Positions 43,077-55,283 of a DNA stretch of 64,000 bases are shown here, piece after piece. Location: contig JBEKUX010000005.1 in assembly GCA_049514575.1 (NCBI GenBank), positions 1-64,000 of the forward strand, given 5' to 3'. The position numbers and the translations under genes are program-made. This stretch comes from BOG-1184 sp049514575 (lineage in GTDB: Bacteria > Fibrobacterota > Chitinivibrionia > Chitinivibrionales > Chitinispirillaceae). The notes beneath the pieces are model-generated. The model was not told the DNA's origin. It saw only the letters and a list, made by a program, of their open reading frames with translations, and did no database searches. Within the stretch, counting starts at the first letter, position 1, and each line of letters begins with the position of its first letter.

Positions 43077-43917
43077 TGTGTTTCCCGTCCGTCAAAATGC
43101 CGATCGGAATCATCTGGATATTGATATGGTAGACCCCTGAGGGATTTTCCTGGCGGCTGGCTAATTCCAGCATATCCCGTCTGAACTGTCCTATGCGTTC
43201 GCGGGCCTCCGCAAAGCCTTCGGCCGACAGCGTGACGGTTGCCGTTGAGATGTCGCGGAGGTCTTTGTCAACTTTGTCAAGCGCCTGGTGCGCGAGCATT
43301 ATGGTATCCTGCTGAAAACGGCGGACGGCAATCGATTGCCAGTCGTTGCCGGTGGTCAGAAACCGGTCGGTGATCCGGAACACTCCATCCTGGCCTTTTT
43401 TTACAAACCCGAGGGAACACAGAAGTGCCACCGTTTTTTTTGCTTCACCCTCGCTGATCGGCGGGACGGTCATCTTTGCCAGCGACTTGTAGTCGCCCGT
43501 GAAATCGGTACAGGAAAGGAGCTGTCGAACAGCGGCATGATACCACTTTGTATAATAAGCGTATTCTTTCGCAGTGACCGTACGGGTCATGACTTCGCTG
43601 AAAGTAAGCATCCGTTCAAAGAACCTGCAGATGGCTTCGTTCGACTTCGCCTGACCGTACAGCACCAGCAACGTGAAGTACTCTGTTTCTCTTTTGGTAA
43701 GACCGAATGCCTTTGCCAGGGCGCTTATTTTTTTCTGGGGCAGAGGTTTTTTGCCCAAGAATACCTTGAAAAGATATCCGGGATCGATGCCGGTCTTGCT
43801 CTGGATATATCGGTACGAAAACCAGCGGTCAATCGCATGCCGCGCTTCGTAGTACTCCCGGATATATTTAACGTAGTCGAGATAATCAAAAACTGAAGGA
43901 AGGGCCACGGTTGTCAT
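43063..43917 (-). CDS. TIGR02147-family transcriptional regulator, cassette 3
   Basis: The product has 284 residues with the family blocks YLDYVKYIREYYEA, YRYIQSKTGIDPGYLFKVFL (HTH-like), FFERMLTF, YTKWYHAAVRQLL, EGEAKKTVALLCSLGFVKK, QALDKVDKDLRDIS and INIQMIPIGI. No ribosome binding site precedes the ATG at 43917, and TATATT ends only 6 bases upstream, so the message is probably leaderless, as for the cassette 1 regulator. It heads the LamG, ConA-like, GH29 and beta-helix genes. Confidence 0.85.
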   Translation of the reverse strand: MTTVALPSVFDYLDYVKYIREYYEARHAIDRWFSYRYIQSKTGIDPGYLFKVFLGKKPLPQKKISALAKAFGLTKRETEYFTLLVLYGQAKSNEAICRFFERMLTFSEVMTRTVTAKEYAYYTKWYHAAVRQLLSCTDFTGDYKSLAKMTVPPISEGEAKKTVALLCSLGFVKKGQDGVFRITDRFLTTGNDWQSIAVRRFQQDTIMLAHQALDKVDKDLRDISTATVTLSAEGFAEARERIGQFRRDMLELASRQENPSGVYHINIQMIPIGILTDGKHNENR

Positions 43918-43923
43918 ACATAT

Positions 43924-43952
43924 AATATAACCAAAATGCGCGGTTTTTGCTA
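43924..43952 (-). promoter_or_regulatory. Candidate leaderless promoter of cassette 3 regulator
   Basis: On the minus strand TAGCAA (43952-43947), 17 bp, then TATATT (43929-43924), with the ATG 6 bases after the -10. The layout matches the promoter at 13371-13399 (TTGCAA, 17 bp, TATATT). Confidence 0.45.
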
Positions 43953-43980
43953 AGAATAAATATTAGTGGATAATAATAGT

Positions 43981-43998
43981 GTAGTACAAAAGGACTAC
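43981..43998. promoter_or_regulatory. Inverted repeat upstream of cassette 3 regulator
   Basis: GTAGTACAAAAGGACTAC has 7-base arms with one mismatch and an AAAA centre. It lies about 30 bases upstream of the predicted -35 of the cassette 3 regulator, in an AT-rich divergent gap (43918-44375). It is a possible operator. Confidence 0.35.
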
Positions 43999-44180
43999 AT
44001 AGCCATAAACAATGTAATTACAAAATAGCTATTAAGATGATGTAATACAATTAAATAAAGAGATATTAAATGCGTTGATTACTAATTGTTATATTATAAA
44101 AATGCATAAAAAGGTCTACATGTTTTGGGACAGAATTAAATCCGTTTCGTGGTATTTCAATATATTTATTTATTAAAAAA

Positions 44181-44227
44181 AATAAGCCCCCGATACTTTC
44201 GTATCGAGAGCTTGAATTAAACCTGGC
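44181..44227 (-). repeat. Second copy of the rrn terminator and 5S 3' end
   Basis: The stretch matches 47001-47046: a hairpin with TACTTTC-type loop (stem GCCCCCGATAC / GTATCGAGAGC with G-U pairs), then TTGAATTAAACCTGGC, where CCTGGC is the last bases of 5S. Covarying changes keep the stem, and the minus-strand T-run (44173-44180) is retained. No minus-strand gene precedes it. With the intact copy it forms direct repeats around the PD40/TPR gene. Confidence 0.7.
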
Positions 44228-44375
44228 GCGGTCCCTCCCTTGCACGGAAGTCATGACTCGTTGCCGGAGGTCCCGCTCGCCTAAAACGATAAAACATTTT
44301 ATTTTTGATAATTATATTTTGATAATTATATATAGAAAAACAGATATATTTTTCTTCATATTCAGAAAGATCGGA

Positions 44376-46775
44376 ATGAAGCGAACAAGCACACTTATTA
44401 TTGTTTCAACGGGCCTGGTGATTGTTACAGCGCTCGTGGTCTTTCAGTTCGCCCCTTCATTTTTTTTCAGGCTATCGACTCCGGCAAACCTTGCTGTCAT
44501 CGCCATCGATTATCCAGCCGAAGGATCTGTTTTTCCTCCCGATTTTGCGGCCCCGACATGGCTTTGGAGAGACGCCGGAGGCAAAGCTGTTTCCTGGGAG
44601 ATTGACATCACCTTTGCCGATGGTACTCCCCCGATCCATACCCGATCGACCGGCGAACGGATGCGTCTTGGAAAGAGCGATCCGCTCTGTGTCTCCCCCA
44701 CCAATAAACCACCGACGCTGACTCCCGAACAGGCGGCGGCACACATCTGGGCGCCGGACAGCGCCCTGTGGGCCGCAATAAAAAAACACTCGGTGGACCG
44801 CCCGGTGACAATCGTCATTACCGGACAAGGCAAAGACCCTGCTGAAACCGTCGTATCGCGAGGCCATGTTTCGATCCAGACCTCGCACGACCCGATCGGG
44901 GCGCCCATCTTCTACCGCGATGTACCGCTCATGCCGTCCGAGACCGAAAAAGGCGTGATAAAACCCCTTGACCCTGACGCGGTTCCGCTCATTGCGTGGC
45001 GACTGCGCAATGTTGCCGAACGGGAAAGCCGGGTGCTGATGCAGGACCTGCATACATGCGCAAACTGCCATTCTTTCTCCGCAGACGGACACACTCTCGC
45101 CATGGACATGGATGGCCCCCGAAACGATAAAGGATTATATGCGATTGTCAACGTCAGGCCGCACATGACGATACGCGCCGAGGACCAGGTCGTCTGGAGC
45201 ACCTTCAGGGGGAAACTGGGAAGCAAGCTGCGGGTCGGGTTCATGTCGCAGATCTCCCCCGACGCGCGGTACGTAATTACCTCCGTCAACGATCCGGGCA
45301 TCGAACAGAGCGACGTGGAACGCCGTAGAAATCCGAAAGACCTTGTCCGGAATTATTATATCGCGAATTTCACGGACTATCGTTTCCTCCAGGTTTTCTT
45401 TCCCACCCGCGGCGTCCTGGCATGGTACAGCCGCGAATCAGGGCATTTGAATTACCTTCCCGGCGCAGACGATTCACGGTACGTGCATGCCAACGCCGTG
45501 TGGAGCCCCGACGGCAGGTATCTTGTGTTCGCGCGCGCGCAAGCGCGGGACGCGTATCCGGAAAATGCGAAGCGGGCCGAGTACGCCAACGACCCGAACG
45601 AGACGCAGATCAGGTACGATTTGTATCGAATCCCGTTCAATGGTGGAAAAGGAGGCCGTCCAGAGCCGATTGCGGGAGCGTCGAGAAACGGGAAGAGCAA
45701 TTCCTTCCCGAAAATCTCTCCCGACGGGCGCTGGATCGTATTTGTCCAGTCCAACAACGGACTCCTCATGCGGCCCGACGGCCAGCTTTTCATCGTTCCC
45801 GCCGGCGGCGGCACGCCGCGCCGCATGAGCTGCAATACTCCGCTCATGAACTCGTGGCACAGTTTCTCGCCGAACGGCCGCTGGCTTGTTTTCTCATCGA
45901 AAAGCAAGTCTCCCTATACACAGATGTTCCTCACCCACATCGACGAATCGGGCCATGACAGTCCGGCTATCCTTATCGAAAATTCCACGGCCGCAAACCG
46001 GGCCGTCAACATCCCTGAATTTGTCAATATACCTCCGGACGGAATGACAAAAATCGACGCTCCGGCCGCCGAATATGCACTGCATACGGATCTCGCGTTC
46101 GAGTCGATGAAGAAAAATGAATATGAGACCGCGGTGCAGGAATGGAACAAGGCGCTGGCGCTTGCTCCACATGACCCCTGGGTCTACAATAACCTTGGTC
46201 TGGCTTTGATGCAAACCGGCAAACTGGACGATGCGATCGCTTACTATCGAAAAGCATTGGCATTAAACCCGAAGTATTCCGAAGCCAGCAACAATCTTGG
46301 CGAGGCATTGTCCGGCAAAGGTGCGGACAGGGAAGCGATCGTCCAGTTTGAAAGAGCCGTCCAGCAGGATACCGAATCCGTTATCGCCCGCGCGAACCTC
46401 GGTCTGATACTTGCGCGTACCGGTCAGACGGACAAAGCCATCCTGTATTTGAGGAAGGCGGCACAGAAAATCCCTGATACGCCCGTGATACACAGGAACC
46501 TCGGTCACGCGTTGCTGGTCAAGGGCAATTTCCAGGAAGCGGGCGTTGAATTGCAGGAGGCAGTCAGACTATCGGGCGGCAAGGAGCCCCTTGCGCTGTA
46601 TCTTCTCGGCAGCGCCTATGAAGGTCTGGGGAAATCTTCCGAAGCAGTAGAGACTGAGCGTCAGGCGCTTGCTGTTGCGACGGAACAAAAAGATTACAAG
46701 CTCATTCAATCCATTGTCGCCCACCTTAAATCGCTTGAACCGCGGCAGTCCGCAGCGCCCAAGCGTCCTCATTAA
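44376..46775 (+). CDS. Membrane-anchored CxxCH, PD40 and TPR protein
   Basis: The frame opens at 44253, but that part overlaps AT-rich non-coding sequence; the ATG at 44376 begins a TM anchor (LIIVSTGLVIVTALVVF). The product has 799 residues: a periplasmic beta-rich domain (about 40-200), a CANCH motif (C228, C231, H232) fitting covalent haem c, WD40-like PD40 propeller repeats (about 235-575; SPDGRYLVFARAQ, SPDGRWIVFVQS, SPNGRWLVFSSKS), and at least five TPRs (about 580-790; AWVYNN-type, AIAYYRKALALNPKY). The combination suggests a periplasmic redox or sensing protein; the function is unknown. It is bracketed by two rrn-tail repeats. The RBS is weak (GAAAG). Confidence 0.78.
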   Translation: MKRTSTLIIVSTGLVIVTALVVFQFAPSFFFRLSTPANLAVIAIDYPAEGSVFPPDFAAPTWLWRDAGGKAVSWEIDITFADGTPPIHTRSTGERMRLGKSDPLCVSPTNKPPTLTPEQAAAHIWAPDSALWAAIKKHSVDRPVTIVITGQGKDPAETVVSRGHVSIQTSHDPIGAPIFYRDVPLMPSETEKGVIKPLDPDAVPLIAWRLRNVAERESRVLMQDLHTCANCHSFSADGHTLAMDMDGPRNDKGLYAIVNVRPHMTIRAEDQVVWSTFRGKLGSKLRVGFMSQISPDARYVITSVNDPGIEQSDVERRRNPKDLVRNYYIANFTDYRFLQVFFPTRGVLAWYSRESGHLNYLPGADDSRYVHANAVWSPDGRYLVFARAQARDAYPENAKRAEYANDPNETQIRYDLYRIPFNGGKGGRPEPIAGASRNGKSNSFPKISPDGRWIVFVQSNNGLLMRPDGQLFIVPAGGGTPRRMSCNTPLMNSWHSFSPNGRWLVFSSKSKSPYTQMFLTHIDESGHDSPAILIENSTAANRAVNIPEFVNIPPDGMTKIDAPAAEYALHTDLAFESMKKNEYETAVQEWNKALALAPHDPWVYNNLGLALMQTGKLDDAIAYYRKALALNPKYSEASNNLGEALSGKGADREAIVQFERAVQQDTESVIARANLGLILARTGQTDKAILYLRKAAQKIPDTPVIHRNLGHALLVKGNFQEAGVELQEAVRLSGGKEPLALYLLGSAYEGLGKSSEAVETERQALAVATEQKDYKLIQSIVAHLKSLEPRQSAAPKRPH

Positions 46776-47000
46776 AATCCATAGTGCGAAACGCCCTGAA
46801 AGTAGAAGCGGGCGCGAACTGATAGGTAATTTTATTTTTCGGGAGTGGGCGGGTTTATATAACACTTCGTTTTTACAAACGCCATAATTTCTGGCATTCC
46901 CCCTCCGCTGACGGTACCCTCGGCTACAAGAAATAGAAATATATGCGTTCCGGCGCGTTTTTGTCAAAATGAGTTTTTTTCTCAAATCACACATAAAAAA

Positions 47001-47040
47001 ATAAACCCCCGGTACTTTCATACCGGAGGCTTAAATTAAA
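47001..47040 (-). terminator. Intrinsic terminator of the rrn operon
   Basis: On the minus strand the sequence after 5S forms a stem (CTCCGGTA / TACCGGGGG, loop TGAAAG) followed by TTTATTTTTTTATG. It faces the convergent PD40/TPR gene. The 225 bases between (46776-47000) contain no gene. Confidence 0.8.
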
Positions 47041-47156
<116 letters not shown>

Positions 47157-47166
47157 AAAAGGTTGG

Positions 47167-47193
47167 ACATATCTGCTGTTAATGAAGCACATA
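47167..47193 (-). repeat. 3' half of the 23S processing stem
   Basis: This sequence is complementary to 50212-50239 on the far side of 23S (20 bases without mismatch, then a small bulge). The pair would form the long stem at which RNase III-type cleavage releases pre-23S. The same 27 bases occur at 20641-20667. Confidence 0.75.
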
Positions 47194-47215
47194 CTACCGA
47201 AAGGTAAATAAAAAG

Positions 47216-50188
<2,973 letters not shown>

Positions 50189-50211
50189 CATTTACTTGCC
50201 TATCGGCGAAA

Positions 50212-50248
50212 TATGTGCTTCATTAACAGCATTATATGTCAAAGAGCA
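50212..50248 (-). promoter_or_regulatory. 5' half of 23S processing stem and boxA
   Basis: Positions 50212-50239 pair with 47167-47193. Overlapping it, the minus-strand sequence TGCTCTTTGACA (50248-50237) matches the boxA antitermination consensus closely. Both lie between tRNA-Ala and 23S. Confidence 0.7.
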
Positions 50249-50284
50249 AAATCTATTCGAAAAAGATCGAATACTAGTTTAAAA

Positions 50285-50357
50285 TGGAGCTGACAGGAAT
50301 CGAACCTGCGACATCGACGTTGCAAACGTCGCGCTCTCCCAACTGAGCTACAGCCCC
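50285..50357 (-). tRNA. tRNA-Ala(TGC)
   Basis: This is a 73-base cloverleaf on the minus strand beginning GGGGCTGTAGCTCAGTTGGG with anticodon TGC in loop TTTGCAA and TTCGATTC in the T arm. The acceptor arm pairs 7 bp with one G-U; CCA is not encoded. It sits in the 16S-23S spacer. Confidence 0.95.
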
Positions 50358-50414
50358 GATTATCGGTCGGACTGTACGAACTCCCCTTCGGGGCCCTGGC
50401 ATCCAGGACTAACG

Positions 50415-50488
50415 TGGGCCTGGATAGATTTGAACTATCGACCCCTTCCTTATCAGAGAAGTGCTCTAACCAACTGAGCTACAGGCCC
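50415..50488 (-). tRNA. tRNA-Ile(GAT)
   Basis: This is a 74-base cloverleaf on the minus strand beginning GGGCCTGTAGCTCAGTTGGT with anticodon GAT in loop CTGATAA; the acceptor stem GGGCCTG / CAGGCCC is perfect. It lies between 16S and tRNA-Ala, the usual order of a bacterial rrn spacer. Confidence 0.95.
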
Positions 50489-50500
50489 CTAATAGATTTT

Positions 50501-50509
50501 GAAAGAGCG
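50501..50509 (-). promoter_or_regulatory. boxA-like site in the 16S-23S spacer
   Basis: The minus strand reads CGCTCTTTC between the 16S processing stem and tRNA-Ile, similar to the boxA core GCTCTTT. Similar sites are at 50237-50248 and 52248-52259. Confidence 0.45.
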
Positions 50510-50582
50510 TCTTACCGCTTCTTTAAAAGTTTTGATGTGTGTGACCTGAATTTCCGGTCAATCGGCGTCGTCGGCATTTCGT

Positions 50583-50606
50583 AGAGACGTAAAATTTTAC
50601 GTCTCT
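50583..50606. repeat. 24-bp perfect palindrome in the rrn spacer
   Basis: AGAGACGTAAAA followed directly by its complement TTTTACGTCTCT forms a perfect 24-bp palindrome between 16S and tRNA-Ile. It lies inside the loop of the 16S processing stem (50529-50555 with 52222-52247). It looks like a mobile palindromic element rather than an rrn processing signal. Confidence 0.6.
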
Positions 50607-50625
50607 GCTAATCCAACAGACTCCA

Positions 50626-52189
<1,564 letters not shown>

Positions 52190-52221
52190 AGAGTTTATAT
52201 CCTTATGTTCATAGAAATTAC

Positions 52222-52259
52222 GGAAAACCGATCACACACATCCAAACTTTCAAAGAGCG
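52222..52259 (-). promoter_or_regulatory. rrn leader: 16S processing stem half and boxA
   Basis: Positions 52222-52247 pair with 50529-50555 to form the pre-16S stem. Just upstream, the minus strand reads CGCTCTTTGAAA (52259-52248), a boxA-like antitermination site. Confidence 0.6.
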
Positions 52260-52289
52260 ATTGCAAAATTTAATTTTTTGCAATTTTTG

Positions 52290-52319
52290 AATATATATAA
52301 CATTTACGATAGTTGTCAA
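52290..52319 (-). promoter_or_regulatory. Candidate rrn promoter
   Basis: On the minus strand TTGACA (52319-52314), an 18-bp spacer and TATATT (52295-52290) lie about 100 bases before 16S. An inverted repeat TTGCAAAA / TTTTGCAA (52261-52283) sits at the predicted transcription start. The remaining gap up to the pilin gene (52320-52797) is AT-rich and has no convincing gene; a 29-codon frame at 52584-52673 has a nearby AAAGGAG but is too short to support. Confidence 0.55.
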
Positions 52320-52797
52320 ACATTTTTTATCTTTATTTTATTCCTCCCGACGAACCCTTATAATAATACCAAATAACTCTGAACTTTGCCAAGAAAATAA
52401 CAACTTTTTTTTCGAACAATGCTATCGACATATATACCAACCACTTGGGAAAGCAATCCCCAGGATTGATCTTATCTTCTTTAAAATCGGTTGGTGTTTT
52501 TCTCTATCTCTTCCTGCCGGTATTCCCGCTCGGACGTACTTTCCTTTGCATTAATATTTTCAAAGGAGAAAACATTTTCCGCAATGGACACGGGAACAGA
52601 TCAAAGCACCGATGTTTTTTCTGCTTATCTAAAAGCCAGAAAAATAACCTTTTTTTTAAAATACGTAATTTAATATAAATCAATAACTTTACCGCTTAAT
52701 ATTTTTATTGATTTTCTCAGGTCATAAAGATATAATAATGTTAAATCAGATGGAAATCATGCGCACTTCCATTGCACCCCTCAGCAAAGGAGTCGAC

Positions 52798-53295
52798 ATG
52801 CACGAAAGGAATAATTTTATCATGTGTCAATTACCCGGCGGTCCTAACAGACGGACAGCGTTTTGCGCTGACTGCATTTCAACAAAAGAAGGTACTGTCT
52901 TTCACAAGAATCAAAAGGAAAGGGGATTCACCCTCGTCGAAGTGATCGTAGTGTCCGTCATTGTCGCGATTCTTGCCTCAGTCGCCATTCCCCTCTATAT
53001 CGGCTATGTCAACGATTCAGCGCAGAACATGGCGAATAATGAGGCAAAAGGCATTAATGCCGCGATATGCAGCGCCATTAATTATGGATTTAATGGCACT
53101 GTCAATGCAACCAGTCCTATCACAGGACCTGCAAAAATTATATGGGCAAATACTTCATTCCCGGTAACATTGAGTCAGCCTATTTCGTATCAGGTTGGAA
53201 ACGGTGTTGTAATCACCTATACCGGCTCGCTGACCAATGGCGGGGGTACAGGAACTGTTACGGTAAGAGGGAAAAACGCAACTTTTAACTTTTAG
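52798..53295 (+). CDS. Type IV pilin-like protein with long leader
   Basis: The ATG at 52798 has AAAGGAG six bases upstream. The product has 165 residues with the prepilin peptidase site KERG/FTLVEV at residues 43/44 and the hydrophobic N-terminal helix (VIVVSVIVAILASVAIPLYI) that follows. The mature part is about 120 residues with a Gly/Thr-rich C-terminus (TGSLTNGGGTGTVTVRGKN). The leader is unusually long (43 residues) and contains a CADC pair; no later start codon except ATG 52822 exists in frame. It could be a minor pilin or a T2SS pseudopilin. No pilus assembly genes are nearby. Confidence 0.8.
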   Translation: MHERNNFIMCQLPGGPNRRTAFCADCISTKEGTVFHKNQKERGFTLVEVIVVSVIVAILASVAIPLYIGYVNDSAQNMANNEAKGINAAICSAINYGFNGTVNATSPITGPAKIIWANTSFPVTLSQPISYQVGNGVVITYTGSLTNGGGTGTVTVRGKNATFNF

Positions 53296-53332
53296 ATAAT
53301 AATAATTAGAGCCGCGTGTTATTTAAGAACGC

Positions 53333-54481
53333 CTACCGCCGGACGCAACGTAACCCGGTAATATAAGACCTGAAGTCAGGAGAGCCGCCGGTCCGGCTCG
53401 CGGAACGCAAGTTATTGGCATCGTTGGTAAGCCACGAACCTCCGCGCAGCACGCGCAAACCTGTGGAAGCAGACGGACCCGTGGGATCGGTGTGCACAGT
53501 ACTATCGTAAGAAGCGGCATACCAGTCGTTGCAATACTCCTGCACATTGCCGATCATATCATATAATCTCCTCGCATTCGGCAGTTTTGTATGCACTCTC
53601 TCCGTAACGCCGGAAAAATTATGCCACCATACCGCATTAGAATCAATTACCGCAGTATCGGCGTGCGTTGTCGGAGGATAATTTCCGCCCCAGTAGTAAT
53701 CGGCTGAGTCCCCGGCATTGTCTCTGCACGCATACTCCCACTCAGCTTCGGTCGGCAGACGATACCCGTGTTTTGAGAAATCAATGGCAAGCCCGTTGAG
53801 ACTGGTGCAACCATTTCCAGGCGTTCCGGTAACCGATATATACGAATATACCGTGTCAAGGAGATCGTGCTTGCTGCGCCTGTTGCAGTACAACACGGCG
53901 TCGAACCAGGTCACCGATTCTACCGGACGCAGCGAATCACCGGTGAAATACGAAGGATTAATGCCCATGAGCGCATAATAGCTGGCCTGTGTCACCTCGG
54001 TTGTGTCCATGTAGAATGTCGAAACCGAAACGCTGTGCCTTGGTTGTTGATTTTTATAATTTGTATCCGTCGATCCCATCAGAAACGTCCCTGCGGCAAT
54101 GGAAACACCGGTCGGCGTTACGGCCGTATCGACGGTCAACACCGCCCCGCTGCTCGTCACGCTCCCCTGGCTGTTGCTCACGACCACGCTGTACGTTCCT
54201 GTATCCGCAAGGTGAATGGACGATATGGTGTAGCAGCTGTCAGATTCTCCTGAGATATTTACCGAGTCTTTCCGCCACTGGTACGTCAGCGCCGGATTGC
54301 CAATCGCTTTAACCGTAAACGTCACGTTCTTTTCGCTGTCAGTTACTGTCTGTGACAGGGGCTGCTGTGTGATTACAGGGGCGGAAAGACTGCTGGCCGG
54401 ATTACTCTTGCTGCATCCCCAGAGCAGTATAAACACAGGAACAATGCAGGCGAGGCTTAATGTCCGAATTAATCTACCCAT
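53333..54481 (-). CDS. Lipoprotein with Ig-like and SUMF1-fold domains
   Basis: The product has 382 residues: lipoprotein signal (ILLWGC, Cys23), an I-set type Ig domain (about 35-118; PLSQTVTDSEKNVTFTVKA, YQWRKDS, DTGTYSVVVSNSQG), then a SUMF1 domain (about 125-382; IAAGTFLMGSTD, RPVESVTWFDAVLYCN, YRLPTEAEWEYACRD, RLYDMIGNVQEYCNDW, RVLRGGSW). After RGGSW there is no cysteine pair (TNDANNLRSASR), so FGE activity is unlikely. It resembles the protein at 1880 but has the extra Ig domain. It converges with the pilin gene, 37 bases apart. Confidence 0.85.
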   Translation of the reverse strand: MGRLIRTLSLACIVPVFILLWGCSKSNPASSLSAPVITQQPLSQTVTDSEKNVTFTVKAIGNPALTYQWRKDSVNISGESDSCYTISSIHLADTGTYSVVVSNSQGSVTSSGAVLTVDTAVTPTGVSIAAGTFLMGSTDTNYKNQQPRHSVSVSTFYMDTTEVTQASYYALMGINPSYFTGDSLRPVESVTWFDAVLYCNRRSKHDLLDTVYSYISVTGTPGNGCTSLNGLAIDFSKHGYRLPTEAEWEYACRDNAGDSADYYWGGNYPPTTHADTAVIDSNAVWWHNFSGVTERVHTKLPNARRLYDMIGNVQEYCNDWYAASYDSTVHTDPTGPSASTGLRVLRGGSWLTNDANNLRSASRTGGSPDFRSYITGLRCVRR

Positions 54482-54710
54482 TATAAAACATCCTTAGAAA
54501 AAGGTTATTGAATAACCCTGGAAACTGTCTGATTATCAGGAAGTTTGCAGGCCGCGTTGAGTGGCCGGAACGAATATAAAAGACGCCGGAAAGGATCACA
54601 ATGCATACCGCTTGACCCCGTTACGACGCATTTCCCGTACGCCCCGCATCGCTGGCAGCCGCAAAAAAAACCGGATGGTTTTCAAGGGAAACTTGTAATT
54701 GACAATATAC

Positions 54711-54754
54711 AAAAGCCCCGCTCTTCTTTATTGTCAAGAAGATACAGGGCTTTT
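54711..54754. terminator. Hairpin terminator after tRNA-Arg
   Basis: AAAAGCCC (54711-54718) and GGGCTTTT (54747-54754) form a perfect 8-bp stem, with an inner TCTTC / GAAGA pairing. It follows tRNA-Arg in its direction of transcription (minus), where the T-rich end is TTTTGTATATTG, and could also act on the plus strand (CTTTTATTT). Confidence 0.65.
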
Positions 54755-54760
54755 ATTTAG

Positions 54761-54834
54761 TACCCCCGGCCTGAGTTGAACAGGCGACACCAGGTTTAGG
54801 AAACCTGTGCTCTATCCATCTGAGCTACGGGGGC
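54761..54834 (-). tRNA. tRNA-Arg(CCT)
   Basis: This is a 74-base cloverleaf on the minus strand beginning GCCCCCGTAGCTCAGATGGA, with anticodon stem CAGGT / ACCTG around loop TTCCTAA (anticodon CCT) and a GTTCAACTC T loop. The acceptor arm has one G-U at its first pair. CCA is not encoded. Confidence 0.93.
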
Positions 54835-55283
54835 GTTGAAATTTCTGCGTTTTCGCGTTTTTTTACAACGCGCGGCCAAGCTTAAAAATACTTAACCGCC
54901 CCTGATTCTCCAAAATCTGTCGCGGTTCTCACCTTTACACTGGGGAGTGCTTGTTTTTTGCAATTAACCACTGGATGTGAATATTTAAGATTTTGTGTGA
55001 CATGTAATGGCGGAGTGGCAGAGATTCTCGCAGTCCATCTATAGCTTCCTGATGGTATAAATTATTAAACCCTATCCGATTGGTGCATATAAAGCATTGC
55101 ACATCCGGAGATTTCTTGGCTATAAACAATATGCAGCCATTATATGTTGAATATTAATAATACGCCATCTGCCTGTCTTGCGCCATTTCCGGATAAAAGC
55201 CATCATTTTGCGTCCCGGCTTTTCCCGGAAGATATTTTACTGAATCTTGCAGGATTTGCTGATCCCCTTGAGCGGAGAGATGA
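54835..55283. other. Gap without a convincing gene
   Basis: Between tRNA-Arg and the TMTC-like gene no recognisable gene was found. A 64-codon frame on the minus strand (54935-55129) has no ribosome binding site and no family resemblance. Confidence 0.4.

Noticed and set aside
44181..44227. Functional terminator of a minus-strand gene
   Set aside because: No gene or promoter on the minus strand reads into it; similarity to the rrn tail explains it better as a relic.
44472..45092. 206-codon minus-strand frame
   Set aside because: It is antisense to the PD40/TPR gene, with low-complexity basic composition typical of a shadow frame.
54935..55129. 64-codon minus-strand frame
   Set aside because: No ribosome binding site, no family resemblance and no conserved context.
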